A stretch of DNA of 64,000 bases from Oscillospiraceae bacterium (GCA_017518255.1 JAFWVK010000001.1:1-64000); one strand, 5' to 3'; counted from the stretch's first letter, positions 43,003-52,718 are shown. The notes: generated from the letters alone by a model not told the origin. Numbers and translations are program-made.

Positions 43003-45213
43003 ATGCCGGATTTTCATAACGAGACCTATACCATAGACATGATTATCTCCAAGATTCTGACGGATGACCGGCAGTACGATATCAGCAAGCTGATTGCGGC
43101 GTATGAATATGCCGCGCAGTGCCATGAGGGGCAGAAGCGTTCCTCCGGAGACCCGTATATCGTGCATCCGGTGACAGTCGCCTATATCCTGCTTGATCTC
43201 GGCATGGACACCGACACGCTCTGTGCGGCGCTGCTGCACGATGTCATTGAGGATACACAGGCAACGAGAGAGGATGTGCAGAAGCGCTTCGGTCACGATG
43301 TCGCCATGCTGGTCGAGGGTGTCACAAAGCTCGCCAAGGTTCCGACTTTCACGAAGGAGCAGCAGCAGGCGGAAAATGTGATGAAGATTCTGCTTGCAAT
43401 GTCGCAGGATATCCGCGTCATGATTATTAAGCTCGCAGACCGTCTGCACAATATGCGTACATTGCAGTACCGCCCGCCGGTCAAGCAGCAGGCAACTGCC
43501 TTTGAAACCATGAACGTCTATGCACCGATTGCGCACCGGCTCGGCATCACCTCCGTGCAGGAGGAACTGGAGGACCTGTCCTTCTATTATCTGGATCCAT
43601 ATGCCTATGCCGAAATTGAGAGCCTGCTGGACCGCAACCGCGAGGAGCGGGAAGCTTTCATAGAAAGCATCAAGAAGCGCATTTCCGAACGCTTCCGCTC
43701 AGAGGATTTTGTCACGCCGCCGCAGATTTTCGGGCGCGTCAAGAGCATCTACGGACTTTATAAGAAAGTCTACATGAATCACAAGAATATCGACGAAATC
43801 TATGATAAATATGCCGTTCGCGTGATCGTGACAACCGTGAATGAGTGTTACAGTGTGCTCGGTCTGATTCACGATATGTTCCGCCCGATTCCGAACCGGT
43901 TCAAGGACTATATCGCAAATCAGAAGGCGAACGGCTATCAGTCCCTGCACACCTCCGTGCTCGGCAAGGAGGGCATTCCTTTTGAGGTGCAGATCCGTAC
44001 ATGGGAAATGCACGCGAATGCGGAATACGGCGTCGCCGCACACTGGAAATACAAGGAGCGGATTCAGGGTAAAACCGTCATGGATTCGCGCATTGCATGG
44101 ATCCGGCAGGTGCTGGAAACCCAGCAGGCAAGCGATGACCCGGAGGAACTGGTCAACACGATCAAGAACGATATCGCGCCGGAGGATATTGTCGTCATGA
44201 CGCCGAAGGGCGATTCGATCAGCCTGCCGATCGGCTCAACAGTCATTGACTTTGCATATCATATTCATACGGAAATCGGACACAGAACCGTCGGCGCAAA
44301 GGTTGACGGAAAAATCGTACAGCTTTCATACCGGCTCAATACCGGCGAAATCTGCGAGATTCAGACCAGCAAGGACCCGAACAAGGGACCGAACCGCAAC
44401 TGGCTGGATATTGTCAAAACCAATGAAGCAAAAGCAAAAATCCGCGCATGGTTTAAGCGGGAACGCCGCCCTGAGAATATTGCAGCGGGCAAAGCGCAGA
44501 TGGAGCATGAGTGCAAGCGCACAAGGCTTCCGCTGACAACAGAGCAGCTGGAAATCATCATAAAAGAGGATTTACGGCAGCCAAACTGCAATTCACTCGA
44601 TGATTTCTATGCAGCGCTCGGATACGGCGGACTGACCCTGACCAAGCTGATGCCGCGGATCCGCGAGTATTATCAGAAGCGCTTTGCTTCCGCAGAATCT
44701 GCACAGCCGCTCGGTGAACTTCCGGAACTGCGCAAACCGACAAAAGGCGGCAAAGGCGTGATCGTGGACGGCGTGGATAATCTGGAAGTCAAGCTCGCAC
44801 GCTGCTGCTCCCCTCTTCAGGGTGAGAAGATTGTCGGCTTTGCGACACAGGGTCACGGCATCACGATTCACACCGAACAGTGCAAAAAATACCGTGAAGC
44901 GCTGGAACGGAATGATCCGGAAGAAATGGGGCGCTGGCTGCCGGCTTACTGGGCATCCGATGCACCCGCCGCTGAGCTGAAAGCGAATATTGAGATTCTC
45001 TGCGTCAACGGCATGAATCTTCTCAACGACGTGACAACCGTAATCGGAGAGGCGCATCTTCCGGTTTCCAATTTCAATCTGCATATGCGCAAGGACGGCA
45101 ATGCAATCATCAATGTAACAGTTTCGGTGACCTCGCTGGAACAGCTCGATACGCTGCTGCGCCGCCTGCGGACGGTGCGCGATGTGATCTCCGCCGACCG
45201 TGCCGCGTACTGA
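43003..45213 (+). CDS. relA: RelA/SpoT family (p)ppGpp synthetase/hydrolase
   Basis: Long RSH protein of 736 aa. The HD hydrolase domain is complete (HPVTVAYILLDL, LLHDVIEDT), so it can probably degrade ppGpp. The synthetase domain has the conserved blocks GRVKSIYGLYKKV and YQSLHTSVLG, then TGS (VVMTPKGDSISLP), a zinc-finger/helical region (LARCCSPLQGEKIVGF, with CC) and a C-terminal ACT domain. AGGAG lies 10 nt before the ATG at 43003. The recJ-relA order is common in Firmicutes. Confidence 0.96.
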   Translation: MPDFHNETYTIDMIISKILTDDRQYDISKLIAAYEYAAQCHEGQKRSSGDPYIVHPVTVAYILLDLGMDTDTLCAALLHDVIEDTQATREDVQKRFGHDVAMLVEGVTKLAKVPTFTKEQQQAENVMKILLAMSQDIRVMIIKLADRLHNMRTLQYRPPVKQQATAFETMNVYAPIAHRLGITSVQEELEDLSFYYLDPYAYAEIESLLDRNREEREAFIESIKKRISERFRSEDFVTPPQIFGRVKSIYGLYKKVYMNHKNIDEIYDKYAVRVIVTTVNECYSVLGLIHDMFRPIPNRFKDYIANQKANGYQSLHTSVLGKEGIPFEVQIRTWEMHANAEYGVAAHWKYKERIQGKTVMDSRIAWIRQVLETQQASDDPEELVNTIKNDIAPEDIVVMTPKGDSISLPIGSTVIDFAYHIHTEIGHRTVGAKVDGKIVQLSYRLNTGEICEIQTSKDPNKGPNRNWLDIVKTNEAKAKIRAWFKRERRPENIAAGKAQMEHECKRTRLPLTTEQLEIIIKEDLRQPNCNSLDDFYAALGYGGLTLTKLMPRIREYYQKRFASAESAQPLGELPELRKPTKGGKGVIVDGVDNLEVKLARCCSPLQGEKIVGFATQGHGITIHTEQCKKYREALERNDPEEMGRWLPAYWASDAPAAELKANIEILCVNGMNLLNDVTTVIGEAHLPVSNFNLHMRKDGNAIINVTVSVTSLEQLDTLLRRLRTVRDVISADRAAY

Positions 45214-45239
45214 TTCCATAACAAAATGAGGAGACCTGA

Positions 45240-45788
45240 ATGAACCTGTTTGATTTTGGCTGCTCGAAAAAATGGTTCGTTTGCAGCATTGTCTGCGCAG
45301 TACTCTGGCTGACTGCCGCGATTGCCGGGCTTTTGCATTATGTATTTTTCTATCCGGTTTATCATTTTGCTTATCTTCCGCTTGCCGCAGCTGCACTTCT
45401 GCTGTCATGCTGCTTTTTCTCGCGCGGAAGCCGTATCCCCGGCATTCTCTCGGTTATTGCCGCTGCGGGGATTCTGCTGCCTGCGGCACTGAGCGGATCG
45501 CCTGAGCCGGAGCAGTTCACCGGCACGCTCCCCGATTCCGGACACACCTTTACCGCTGCAAGGCTCGACCTGAAAGCCAATCCGAATATGGACAGCCTGA
45601 TTGTAAATGAGATCCTGATTCCCGGCGTGCTGGCGCGGCAGTATTCCGTACCGGTCAGTGCAAGCGGGAATCCGCTGTCTGCGATGCTCACGGCAGAGAC
45701 TGACGAAGCGGGCTGCCTGCTGCTGATGTGGGACGGGCGCTGCTGTATGAAATATACCCCCGGCTCCGGCTGGGAGCCGAATATGTAA
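45240..45788 (+). CDS. Small membrane protein of unknown function
   Basis: Protein of 182 aa with three hydrophobic segments in the first 85 residues (about 12-33, 43-60, 66-85) and a soluble C-terminal region of about 95 aa. GAGGAG precedes the ATG, 26 nt after relA. No motif recognised. Its place between relA and an MBL-hydrolase gene suggests cotranscription only. Confidence 0.75.
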   Translation: MNLFDFGCSKKWFVCSIVCAVLWLTAAIAGLLHYVFFYPVYHFAYLPLAAAALLLSCCFFSRGSRIPGILSVIAAAGILLPAALSGSPEPEQFTGTLPDSGHTFTAARLDLKANPNMDSLIVNEILIPGVLARQYSVPVSASGNPLSAMLTAETDEAGCLLLMWDGRCCMKYTPGSGWEPNM

Positions 45789-45814
45789 CTGCAAAAAATG
45801 AAAGGAGCGGCTGT

Positions 45815-46459
45815 ATGCTGCAAGTCAGACAACTGGCTGTCGGAGAGCTTGAGGCAAACTGTTTTCTTGTCTCCGACAGTGAAAAAAACGCAGTCATCAT
45901 TGACCCCGGCGCAGAGCCGGACTATATTCTCTCGGAGCTTCGGGCGGGCGGACTGACCCCGCTTGCAATTTTGCTGACGCACGCACATTTTGACCATTTC
46001 GGCGCGGCTGCGGACATCATCGCAGAGACCGGAATCCCGCTTTATGTGCATCCGCTGGACGAGCCGATGCTGCTTTCATCGGTGCGGTCGATGGCGGACG
46101 GGCTGGGCTTTGCCTCTGCATACCGTCAGCCGGATCAGACAAAATTCCGGCATTTTGAGGAGGGCGAAACCCTGAAATTTTCGGAAGAACTGACATTCAC
46201 GGTTATGCATACGCCGGGTCATACGCCGGGCGGCTGCTGCTTCCGACACGATAATATCCTGTTTACGGGCGATACCCTGTTCCGGGACGGCGTGGGCAGA
46301 GTGGATTTCCCCGGCGGCAATATCCGCGATATGCGCGCATCGCTGCTGCGGCTCGGTGAGATTGAAGGCGACTGCACCGTCTACTGCGGACATTACGGCA
46401 GCACGACCCTTTCGCATGAGCGGGAATTCGGACATTATCTGACCCCGCGGAACCTGTGA
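45815..46459 (+). CDS. Metallo-beta-lactamase-fold hydrolase (glyoxalase II-like)
   Basis: Zinc hydrolase of 214 aa. The THAHFDHFGA motif holds the metal ligands; further ligands lie in TPGHTPGG, FTGDTLFRDGVGR and the final CGH. The short length and lack of the C-terminal helical domain match the YcbL/YqgX type, whose members hydrolyse thioesters such as S-lactoylglutathione or related compounds. AAAGGAG precedes the ATG. In many Firmicutes this gene sits next to relA and hemZ. Confidence 0.92.
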   Translation: MLQVRQLAVGELEANCFLVSDSEKNAVIIDPGAEPDYILSELRAGGLTPLAILLTHAHFDHFGAAADIIAETGIPLYVHPLDEPMLLSSVRSMADGLGFASAYRQPDQTKFRHFEEGETLKFSEELTFTVMHTPGHTPGGCCFRHDNILFTGDTLFRDGVGRVDFPGGNIRDMRASLLRLGEIEGDCTVYCGHYGSTTLSHEREFGHYLTPRNL

Positions 46460-46469
46460 GGACTGCGCC

Positions 46470-47939
46470 GTGACTGTGCATACCTTCGGGCATAACCGAA
46501 CCTATGAAATGGAAGCGCTCCTGAAGCTCTTTCGTCCGGCGGAAAAATTTGGCTTTTCCGATGCGGAGGCGCTCCCCTCCGGCGAAGAATACCTCTCCGC
46601 AGTTTTGCTGCCTGCCGAAGCAGGGATGCAGCGCCTTGTCTGCCGGACAAAACTGGGCGGTGCCGAACGGAAAACAGAAGCCCTGCTTCCGGCTGCCTGT
46701 GCGGGAAATGCCCTTGACCGCGAGATTTCCGCGCTGTTGTATCCTCAGCTCTGCGAGCTGACCGGCATCCGTCCGGAATGGGGTATGCTGACCGGCATCC
46801 GTCCGGTCAATCTGCTTCGGAAATTTGCGGAACGTACCGGCAGCACGGCACAGGCGATGACGGAATTCCGGGAAATCTGGCATGTCAGTGAGGAAAAAAC
46901 CGCTCTTGCCGGGGAAATACTCTCAATTCAGAAGCCGATTCTGGATGCTGCACCGGAAAACGGCATCGGGCTGTATATTTCAATTCCGTTCTGTCCGACA
47001 CGCTGCCGCTACTGCTCGTTTGTCAGCAATTCTGTCTCACAGATGAAAGGCCGTCTGCTGCCGGATTATCTGGAGCGGATGCAGGAGGAAATCCGGATGA
47101 CTGCCGCGCTGATCCGCCGGCTGAATCTGCGGATTGATACGGTCTATGTCGGCGGCGGCACACCGACAACGCTTTCTGCGCAGGAATTGGAAAATCTGCT
47201 TTCACAGATTGCGGAGCTGCTGCATGTCTGCGGCAATCCGCTGCTTCGGGAATATACGGTCGAAGCAGGCAGACCCGATACAATCACGGATGAAAAGCTC
47301 CGGCTGCTCCGCCGTGCAGGCGTCAGCCGCATCTCGGTCAATCCGCAGAGCTTTCAGGACGCCGTTCTGGAAGCAGCCGGAAGACCGCATACTGCACAGG
47401 ATGCAGAGGACAAATATCTGCTTGCGAAAGCCGTGGGCTTTGAAAATATCAACATGGACTTTATCGCGGGGCTTCCCTGCGATACGGTTCAGGGCTTCCG
47501 CGAGAGCATCGGCCGCGCTGTCCGGCTGAATCCGGAAAGCATTACCGTACACTGTCTGGCACTGAAAAAAGCCGCTGATTTTTATCAAAATCTGCCGATG
47601 CCGGATGCGGATGCAGTCAGCGCAATGGTTGCCTATGCGCAGAAAACGCTGAAAGCAGCCGGTTACCGCCCGTATTACCTCTACCGGCAGAAAAACATGG
47701 CTGCGAATCTGGAAAATGTCGGCTATGCCAAGCCGGGATTTGAAAGCCCGTATAATGTCATGATGATGGACGATTCACAGACCATCATCGGCATCGGAGC
47801 GGGCGCATCGACAAAAGTACTCGGCGGGAAACGCGGCATTGAGCGCCTGACGGAATGCAAGTATCCGTATGACTATCTGGCGCGGTTTCCGGAGCTGATG
47901 GCGCAGAAAACCGCACAAATTGAAGCGCTCCTGAGATAA
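46470..47939 (+). CDS. hemZ: Oxygen-independent coproporphyrinogen dehydrogenase HemZ
   Basis: Radical SAM protein of 489 aa. The [4Fe-4S] motif is FCPTRCRYCSF (Cys175, Cys179, Cys182), preceded by an N-terminal domain of about 165 aa that distinguishes HemZ from HemN. GGGTPT and the E.RP.T segment follow. The start is GTG at 46470 with GAGGA 8 nt upstream. It lies 10 nt after the MBL gene. Whether it acts in haem synthesis or another radical SAM reaction in this anaerobe is not certain. Confidence 0.92.
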   Translation: MTVHTFGHNRTYEMEALLKLFRPAEKFGFSDAEALPSGEEYLSAVLLPAEAGMQRLVCRTKLGGAERKTEALLPAACAGNALDREISALLYPQLCELTGIRPEWGMLTGIRPVNLLRKFAERTGSTAQAMTEFREIWHVSEEKTALAGEILSIQKPILDAAPENGIGLYISIPFCPTRCRYCSFVSNSVSQMKGRLLPDYLERMQEEIRMTAALIRRLNLRIDTVYVGGGTPTTLSAQELENLLSQIAELLHVCGNPLLREYTVEAGRPDTITDEKLRLLRRAGVSRISVNPQSFQDAVLEAAGRPHTAQDAEDKYLLAKAVGFENINMDFIAGLPCDTVQGFRESIGRAVRLNPESITVHCLALKKAADFYQNLPMPDADAVSAMVAYAQKTLKAAGYRPYYLYRQKNMAANLENVGYAKPGFESPYNVMMMDDSQTIIGIGAGASTKVLGGKRGIERLTECKYPYDYLARFPELMAQKTAQIEALLR

Positions 47940-47945
47940 AACGCT

Positions 47946-47975
47946 GCCGCTGAGCTTATGCTCAGACGGCTTTTT
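47946..47975 (+). terminator. Intrinsic terminator after hemZ
   Basis: A 10-bp stem with one bulge (47946-47955 with 47960-47970), TTAT loop, followed by TTTTT. Confidence 0.8.
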
Positions 47976-48000
47976 GAAAAGAGAGCGAAAACAGAAGACA

Positions 48001-48048
48001 AAAAACGCCGCCGACAGCAGTTCTTTGCGAACACACCGTCGGCGGCGA
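48001..48048 (-). terminator. Intrinsic terminator of the XRE regulator gene
   Basis: A perfect 10-bp GC stem (48007-48016 with 48039-48048) around a 22-nt loop, followed on the minus strand by TTTTTT. Confidence 0.8.
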
Positions 48049-48063
48049 TAATATTATTATGTG

Positions 48064-48645
48064 TTAAATAAGCTCATATCCTACCTTGGTAAATATATTG
48101 TTGCCGACCTCGAATTTCTTGCCGTCAACCCTTTTTGCAAGATTGCTGTATTCTATGAAATCCTTAGAAACCATCACAAAAAACTGCTTGCCGCCCGTCT
48201 CTGCAAGATAATATGAGCGGCCGTCATTCAGCTGATCTGCTGCTTGAAACAATCCAAAAGCCGGCATAACTGTCCATTCAAGTATCTTTTCAACTTTCGA
48301 CAGTTTCTTCTTTCTGATAAGGGGATAGATCTGCTCTGCCTGCGGGAATTTGGCAAGCACAGCCGTATCCTGCTTTGAACGGCATTTCCCCGACTTTTCA
48401 TAGTCATCAAGGTTTATTGCCTCCTTGACTGATTTGAATGAGAGCATTTCCCCGTCATCAAGAAGATAATCAATAGACACATCCAAAAGCTGCGAGGCGG
48501 CTTTCAGATTTTCAATATCCGGCATTCCCTTGTCAGTCTCCCATTTAGCAACTGCGCTGCGTGAAACGTGCAGCTTCTCCGACAGCTGCTCCTGCGATAA
48601 GCCTGCCTTCTGTCTTGCGTCCTTTAATTTTTCACCAAATGTCAT
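48064..48645 (-). CDS. XRE-family transcriptional regulator
   Basis: DNA-binding protein of 193 aa. The N-terminal 65 residues form a lambda-repressor-like HTH (KLKDARQKAGLSQEQLSEKL, then VSRSAVAKWETDKGMP). The C-terminal 120 residues form a separate domain I cannot name; relatives in clostridia carry sensor or membrane-binding regions there. Codon use is a little more AT-rich than its neighbours. A perfect 7-3-7 palindrome upstream of its promoter may be its own operator. Confidence 0.85.
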   Translation of the reverse strand: MTFGEKLKDARQKAGLSQEQLSEKLHVSRSAVAKWETDKGMPDIENLKAASQLLDVSIDYLLDDGEMLSFKSVKEAINLDDYEKSGKCRSKQDTAVLAKFPQAEQIYPLIRKKKLSKVEKILEWTVMPAFGLFQAADQLNDGRSYYLAETGGKQFFVMVSKDFIEYSNLAKRVDGKKFEVGNNIFTKVGYELI

Positions 48646-48694
48646 AATCGTTACCTCCGAAATTTATTCAGCCGGTTTCCCTTGCCGTGATCTC

Positions 48695-48723
48695 AGTATA
48701 TCACCCTTCCGCATAACAATCAA
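48695..48723 (-). promoter_or_regulatory. Sigma-A promoter of the XRE gene
   Basis: Minus strand: TTGATT (48718-48723), 17-nt spacer, TATACT (48695-48700), about 45 nt before the start codon. Confidence 0.7.
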
Positions 48724-48743
48724 GGGAGCAGCACGAACATCGC

Positions 48744-48760
48744 TGTTACGTATCGTAACA
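48744..48760. promoter_or_regulatory. Candidate operator palindrome
   Basis: TGTTACG-TAT-CGTAACA is a perfect 17-bp inverted repeat located about 20 nt upstream of the -35 box of the XRE gene, in an otherwise plain 284-nt gap. Candidate site for that regulator; only one copy seen. Confidence 0.5.
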
Positions 48761-48929
48761 TAACGCATTTACGTGATTTCAGAGGACAAAGTTCCGCCCG
48801 TGCCGCATAAAGCAAGCGCTCCTCCTGTCAATCCTGCCGGCGCGGGAGCATCCTCCGTTTTGAATCCGCCGGGAACACTTTATCTGCAATCTGCCGGCGG
48901 CAAGGGAAATTCCCTTGCCGCCGTACATA

Positions 48930-50048
48930 TTATTGATAGGTATATTTATATTCAACATAGGAATCAAGCGTGCCGTAGCTTTCAATGTCCGGCAAGGTCA
49001 TCTTCGGCGGTTCGGTTGTCTTCTTTGTACTGCTTCCGGAACCGGAAGCACTTCCCGATTGTGAATTGATCTTTTGTCCGGTCATCAGATACTTTTTCTC
49101 GGTCAGGATATTGTCATACTCATCGTATGTATATCTGATTTCATAACTCTTAGAATCATTTTGGAATTCTCCTCCCACAAGCTGCTCGGTTCCGTCATAT
49201 GCCGTGGAATATGCAACAGTACCGTCATTGTTGAATTTATCAGTTCTTCCGGCTTTCGATTTTTGACTCCAATCACTGTAATTCCAGCTGTTTTCACGTC
49301 CTGTATTATAACTGAATATTTCAACGCGGGTGCCTGTACTGTCGCCGTTCACCGGCTGAACATGCATTGTTACCCAAATCGTTTTAGGGCCCATTAATCC
49401 GCCTTCGTATTGAGTTGTTTTGTCCTCATATTCGTATACAACCTCTGAAAGCAGAGCATTGCCGCCTGATTTGCTGTATCGTTTTGTGGAAGTAATCCAG
49501 CCCTCATCGTCGTATTCATCAACCGAATAGTAATTTCCTGCCGCTTCTTCCGCTGTATTTCCGAAGCCGAAGCCGTATTTGTAAAAGCCCTCTTTTTTCT
49601 CGATGTCATACATGAGCTGCTGTGCATCTTGATTGTCGGTGAATGTTCTGGTTGACTTGACCAGCTTTCCGCTGCCGTCGTACTCATATTGTACCGTGGT
49701 CATATAAACAACCGTATTGGTATTGGCAGTCGTCCAAAGAATATAGGATTCTAACTGCCCGTTATCATTGTAGGAATAATCCTCCCGGTAAAGGCAGTCT
49801 CCGCTTACATTGAAATGCTTCTTTTCATAGCTTTTGATCGGCTTTTTCTCCTTCTGCTCCACAGCCTCTGTCACAGTCTCCGTTGTGCTCCCGGATACCT
49901 CAGTAACCGCGTTTTCAGCAGAAGCGTTGGTGTTTTCAGAGGAAGAACCGGCGGTTCCGGAGGACGGGCTCCCGCCCGAACCGCATGAAGCAAGTGCTCC
50001 GATACAAGAAAGCGAAAGCGCGAATGCAGTAATCCTTTTTTTCATCAT
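48930..50048 (-). CDS. Large lipoprotein with Tyr/Asp-rich repeats
   Basis: Lipoprotein of 372 aa: lipobox LASC, Ser/Thr/Glu linker to about residue 70, then a beta-rich region with recurring Y.YD..G.L/I motifs (REDYSYNDNGQLESY, VQYEYDGSGKLVKST, VDEYDDEGWITSTKRY, YTYDEYDNILTEKKY). These resemble loose YD/RHS-type or MORN-like strands, but no toxin or enzyme domain follows. A low-complexity Gly/Ser/Thr stretch is near the C-terminus. A second Met one codon in is equally possible as start. Exposed on the cell surface; role unknown. Confidence 0.8.
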   Translation of the reverse strand: MMKKRITAFALSLSCIGALASCGSGGSPSSGTAGSSSENTNASAENAVTEVSGSTTETVTEAVEQKEKKPIKSYEKKHFNVSGDCLYREDYSYNDNGQLESYILWTTANTNTVVYMTTVQYEYDGSGKLVKSTRTFTDNQDAQQLMYDIEKKEGFYKYGFGFGNTAEEAAGNYYSVDEYDDEGWITSTKRYSKSGGNALLSEVVYEYEDKTTQYEGGLMGPKTIWVTMHVQPVNGDSTGTRVEIFSYNTGRENSWNYSDWSQKSKAGRTDKFNNDGTVAYSTAYDGTEQLVGGEFQNDSKSYEIRYTYDEYDNILTEKKYLMTGQKINSQSGSASGSGSSTKKTTEPPKMTLPDIESYGTLDSYVEYKYTYQ

Positions 50049-50208
50049 TTCACCTCAAACACTTCAATTTCAACTTTTTCCATAAGCGATGTTATTATAC
50101 AATTAAAAAGGAAAAATATTGTGATAATCATGTGAAGAAAGTGTGAAAGCCGGCTGCCGAAGCTTTTCATTCTTCACCCACTGTGTTTTTCTTATTTATC
50201 TGCAAACT

Positions 50209-50237
50209 GAACCCGGCTGCATTACACAGCCGGGTTC
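50209..50237 (-). terminator. Probable terminator of cdaA-cdaR
   Basis: A perfect 11-bp stem (50209-50219 with 50227-50237) 15 nt after the cdaR stop. The tract behind it on the minus strand is only weakly T-rich (AGTTTGC). Confidence 0.6.
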
Positions 50238-50251
50238 AAACTGTCAGTAAG

Positions 50252-51661
50252 CTATCCTGCAACCGTCACGGTGATATTGACACGCGGCTGGGGGCTGACC
50301 CATACGGCGGTTGCCGTTTCCGGAAGCGTCACGGTAAAGCCGCGCGGGAAAGTTCCCTCCTGTGTTGTCGGAACACTCATGAGGTTGATAGAGGCATGGA
50401 GATCCGCCGAATCAATCGCCGCCAGATCTTCCTTTGTGCCGATCAGCGTGATCAGCGTATTCCCCGCAGGCGATTGCAGTGTATAGTTGTAATCCGTGGA
50501 GCCGTTCATGAGCTGAATATCGCTGTTTTTAATTTTCCGCGTATCGGCAATCAGCCCTGTTGAATCCATTGTTACGGTGACCGTTCCGAGTTCGGACCGG
50601 TCAATATAGCCTTCATCCATTTTCACGGTGATATCCGTTTTACTGCCGATTGAGAGTGAATAGAGCGGAACGGAACCGATGGACCATGTTTCTCTGTCAT
50701 CAAGCTCCTTCTTGAGCTGGGGATTGTCCGTTTCAATCGTAATTGTCAGATTGTTCTCGCCGTATCCGGGCAGTTCAAATACATCATTGGCATTGAGCCG
50801 GATGCGCTTGAGAACCTCCGCCTTATTAAACCCTTTTGGTGTATTTGAGAGATCAATGGTCACAGGCAGTGTCTTGGTATAATGCACCGGAATCTCAACC
50901 GAAAAGCCGGTTGCCTGTACCTGAAACGCGGAATCGGAAACAGCCGCATCTCCGGCATCCACAAGCTCGTAATGCGTGCAGTTTGTAAAGGTCTTTTTCT
51001 GCGTGATTTCCTCGTCCTCATCAATATAGACGCGGACATAGTCAATCTTGGAAAGCTGGGCTCTCGGACCGTAAATTTTCACCGTGGGCGGATCAACCGT
51101 GATTTCATCGGGGTTGATTACAATTTCTTTATCGAAGGTCAGATCCGGATAGACCGCCTTCGCCGGAAATTCCTGTGTTTCATAATAGTCCATTGTCACT
51201 TCGACAGTTGACCTTGACAGCTTATAATTTCCGAAGTTCTTTCCGTTTGCGCTGCGCAGCTTGATCGGAAGAACCTGTGTGCCGTTCGTGTTTGTAACCG
51301 TGGAGTCAAAATCGACATAGGCAACGATATCACTGCGGCTCAGACCGCCGATTGCGGTACGGTTGCCTTTGATCGTACAGTTGACCTTCAGCTTGTCATC
51401 GTTTTCAGAAGGAATGACACTCAGGCCGTATTCCAGATCTGCCTTTGTTCCTCTGATATCCACCACAACCGGAACGCCGGTAATCGTGATCTCATAATTC
51501 GGGCTGATCTGCGAGGCGATATAGACCCAGAGGAAAAACGCAACCAGAAACGACAGAATCAGATAGATCAGATCGTTGCGGGTCGGTTTCCGGAAACGGA
51601 ATATTTTTTTTAAGAAGGAAATGTATTTTCCGAAGCTGCTGCCGGTTTTACTTTTCTGCAT
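50252..51661 (-). CDS. cdaR: CdaA regulator (YbbR-domain protein)
   Basis: Protein of 469 aa with one N-terminal membrane helix (about 31-50) and several extracytoplasmic YbbR repeats of about 80 aa (for example the V.V..RG and YPD segments). CdaR binds the diadenylate cyclase CdaA and modulates c-di-AMP synthesis. Four repeats appear to fit the length. The ATG at 51661 with AAGGAGG upstream overlaps the end of cdaA by 14 nt. Its stop is TAG, one of very few TAG stops in the window. Confidence 0.9.
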   Translation of the reverse strand: MQKSKTGSSFGKYISFLKKIFRFRKPTRNDLIYLILSFLVAFFLWVYIASQISPNYEITITGVPVVVDIRGTKADLEYGLSVIPSENDDKLKVNCTIKGNRTAIGGLSRSDIVAYVDFDSTVTNTNGTQVLPIKLRSANGKNFGNYKLSRSTVEVTMDYYETQEFPAKAVYPDLTFDKEIVINPDEITVDPPTVKIYGPRAQLSKIDYVRVYIDEDEEITQKKTFTNCTHYELVDAGDAAVSDSAFQVQATGFSVEIPVHYTKTLPVTIDLSNTPKGFNKAEVLKRIRLNANDVFELPGYGENNLTITIETDNPQLKKELDDRETWSIGSVPLYSLSIGSKTDITVKMDEGYIDRSELGTVTVTMDSTGLIADTRKIKNSDIQLMNGSTDYNYTLQSPAGNTLITLIGTKEDLAAIDSADLHASINLMSVPTTQEGTFPRGFTVTLPETATAVWVSPQPRVNITVTVAG

Positions 51662-52652
51662 CGGAGCCCTCCTTCCTCTGCACTGCCTTCTGCGGGGTAT
51701 GTGCAGCCGTATGTGCAGCCGGATGCTGTGCATTCTGCCGGTTTACAGCAGGCTTTTTCGCAGGCACATCCTTTCCGCTCTTTTCGGCGGGCTTGCGCTT
51801 GCGCCGGAAGGAAAGCAGACCGCCTGTATCCTTGTCCTGCGGCAGAAGCGTCAGCCGCAGCAGCCGCTCCAGAGAATTCCTGGTATAATTTCTGGTCAGC
51901 ACGCCGTCCTGTGCAACAGAAATCTGACCGGTTTCCTCAGAGACGACAATGACCAGTGCATCGGAGTTTTCACTCATGCCGATTGCGGCACGGTGACGGG
52001 AACCGAGATGCTTGTCAATCAGTTCCTCTTTCTGCGGCTTCGGCAGGAAACATGCCGCCGCCCAGATGATGCCGTCACGCATAATCACAGCGCCGTCATG
52101 CAGAGGGGTTTTGTTATAGAAAATATTGCCGAACAGTTCCGTGCTGGGAACTGCTTTCATTACTGTTCCGTTGAGAATCTGCTCGCCGAGCTTGCTGCTG
52201 CGCTCAATAACAATCAGCGCACCGGTTGCAGTTTTAGAAAGCTGTTCCGCGGAATCGCAGATAATCGGAATTGCCGTTTTCCAGCGTTCGCTGGTTTCCT
52301 CACTCTCGCCGAGTGCAAAACGCGGCAGGCGGGAGGTTGTCTGACCGAATTTTTCCAGTGCGCGGCGGAGTTCCGGCTGAAACAGCACAATGACCGCAAT
52401 CAGACCGGCATTCAGCACTTTCACCGTTACAAAATTCAGCGCTTTCAGACCGACAAAGCTGCTGAAGAAATAAAAAGCAACCAAGACAGCGATACCTTTC
52501 ATCAGCTGTCCTGCTCGCGTCTCGCGGACAAAGCGGAAGACAGTGTAGACCAGATAGGTCAGAATCGCGATATCAAGAAAATCTATGAATCCGATGGAAT
52601 GCATGACGTTTGATAATGCATGCCATGTATTTTGCAGCATTTCCAGAATCAC
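51648..52652 (-). CDS. cdaA: Diadenylate cyclase CdaA
   Basis: Membrane-bound DAC-domain enzyme of 334 aa that makes cyclic di-AMP from two ATP. Three membrane segments lie in the first 95 residues; the catalytic motifs are LHDGAVI (DGA) and LGSRHRAAIG (RHR). The last 60 residues form a basic Lys/Pro/Ala/His tail not found in Bacillus CdaA. It is followed by overlapping cdaR; glmM, the third usual member of this locus, is not next to it here. Promoter at 52.72-52.75 kb. Confidence 0.95.
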   Translation of the reverse strand: MILEMLQNTWHALSNVMHSIGFIDFLDIAILTYLVYTVFRFVRETRAGQLMKGIAVLVAFYFFSSFVGLKALNFVTVKVLNAGLIAVIVLFQPELRRALEKFGQTTSRLPRFALGESEETSERWKTAIPIICDSAEQLSKTATGALIVIERSSKLGEQILNGTVMKAVPSTELFGNIFYNKTPLHDGAVIMRDGIIWAAACFLPKPQKEELIDKHLGSRHRAAIGMSENSDALVIVVSEETGQISVAQDGVLTRNYTRNSLERLLRLTLLPQDKDTGGLLSFRRKRKPAEKSGKDVPAKKPAVNRQNAQHPAAHTAAHTPQKAVQRKEGSDAEK

Positions 52653-52718
52653 GGCTTGTCTTCCCTCCTTCTCCGGAATCAGGCACTTTTCCCGTTCCGT
52701 ATTTGCTCATACTATATC

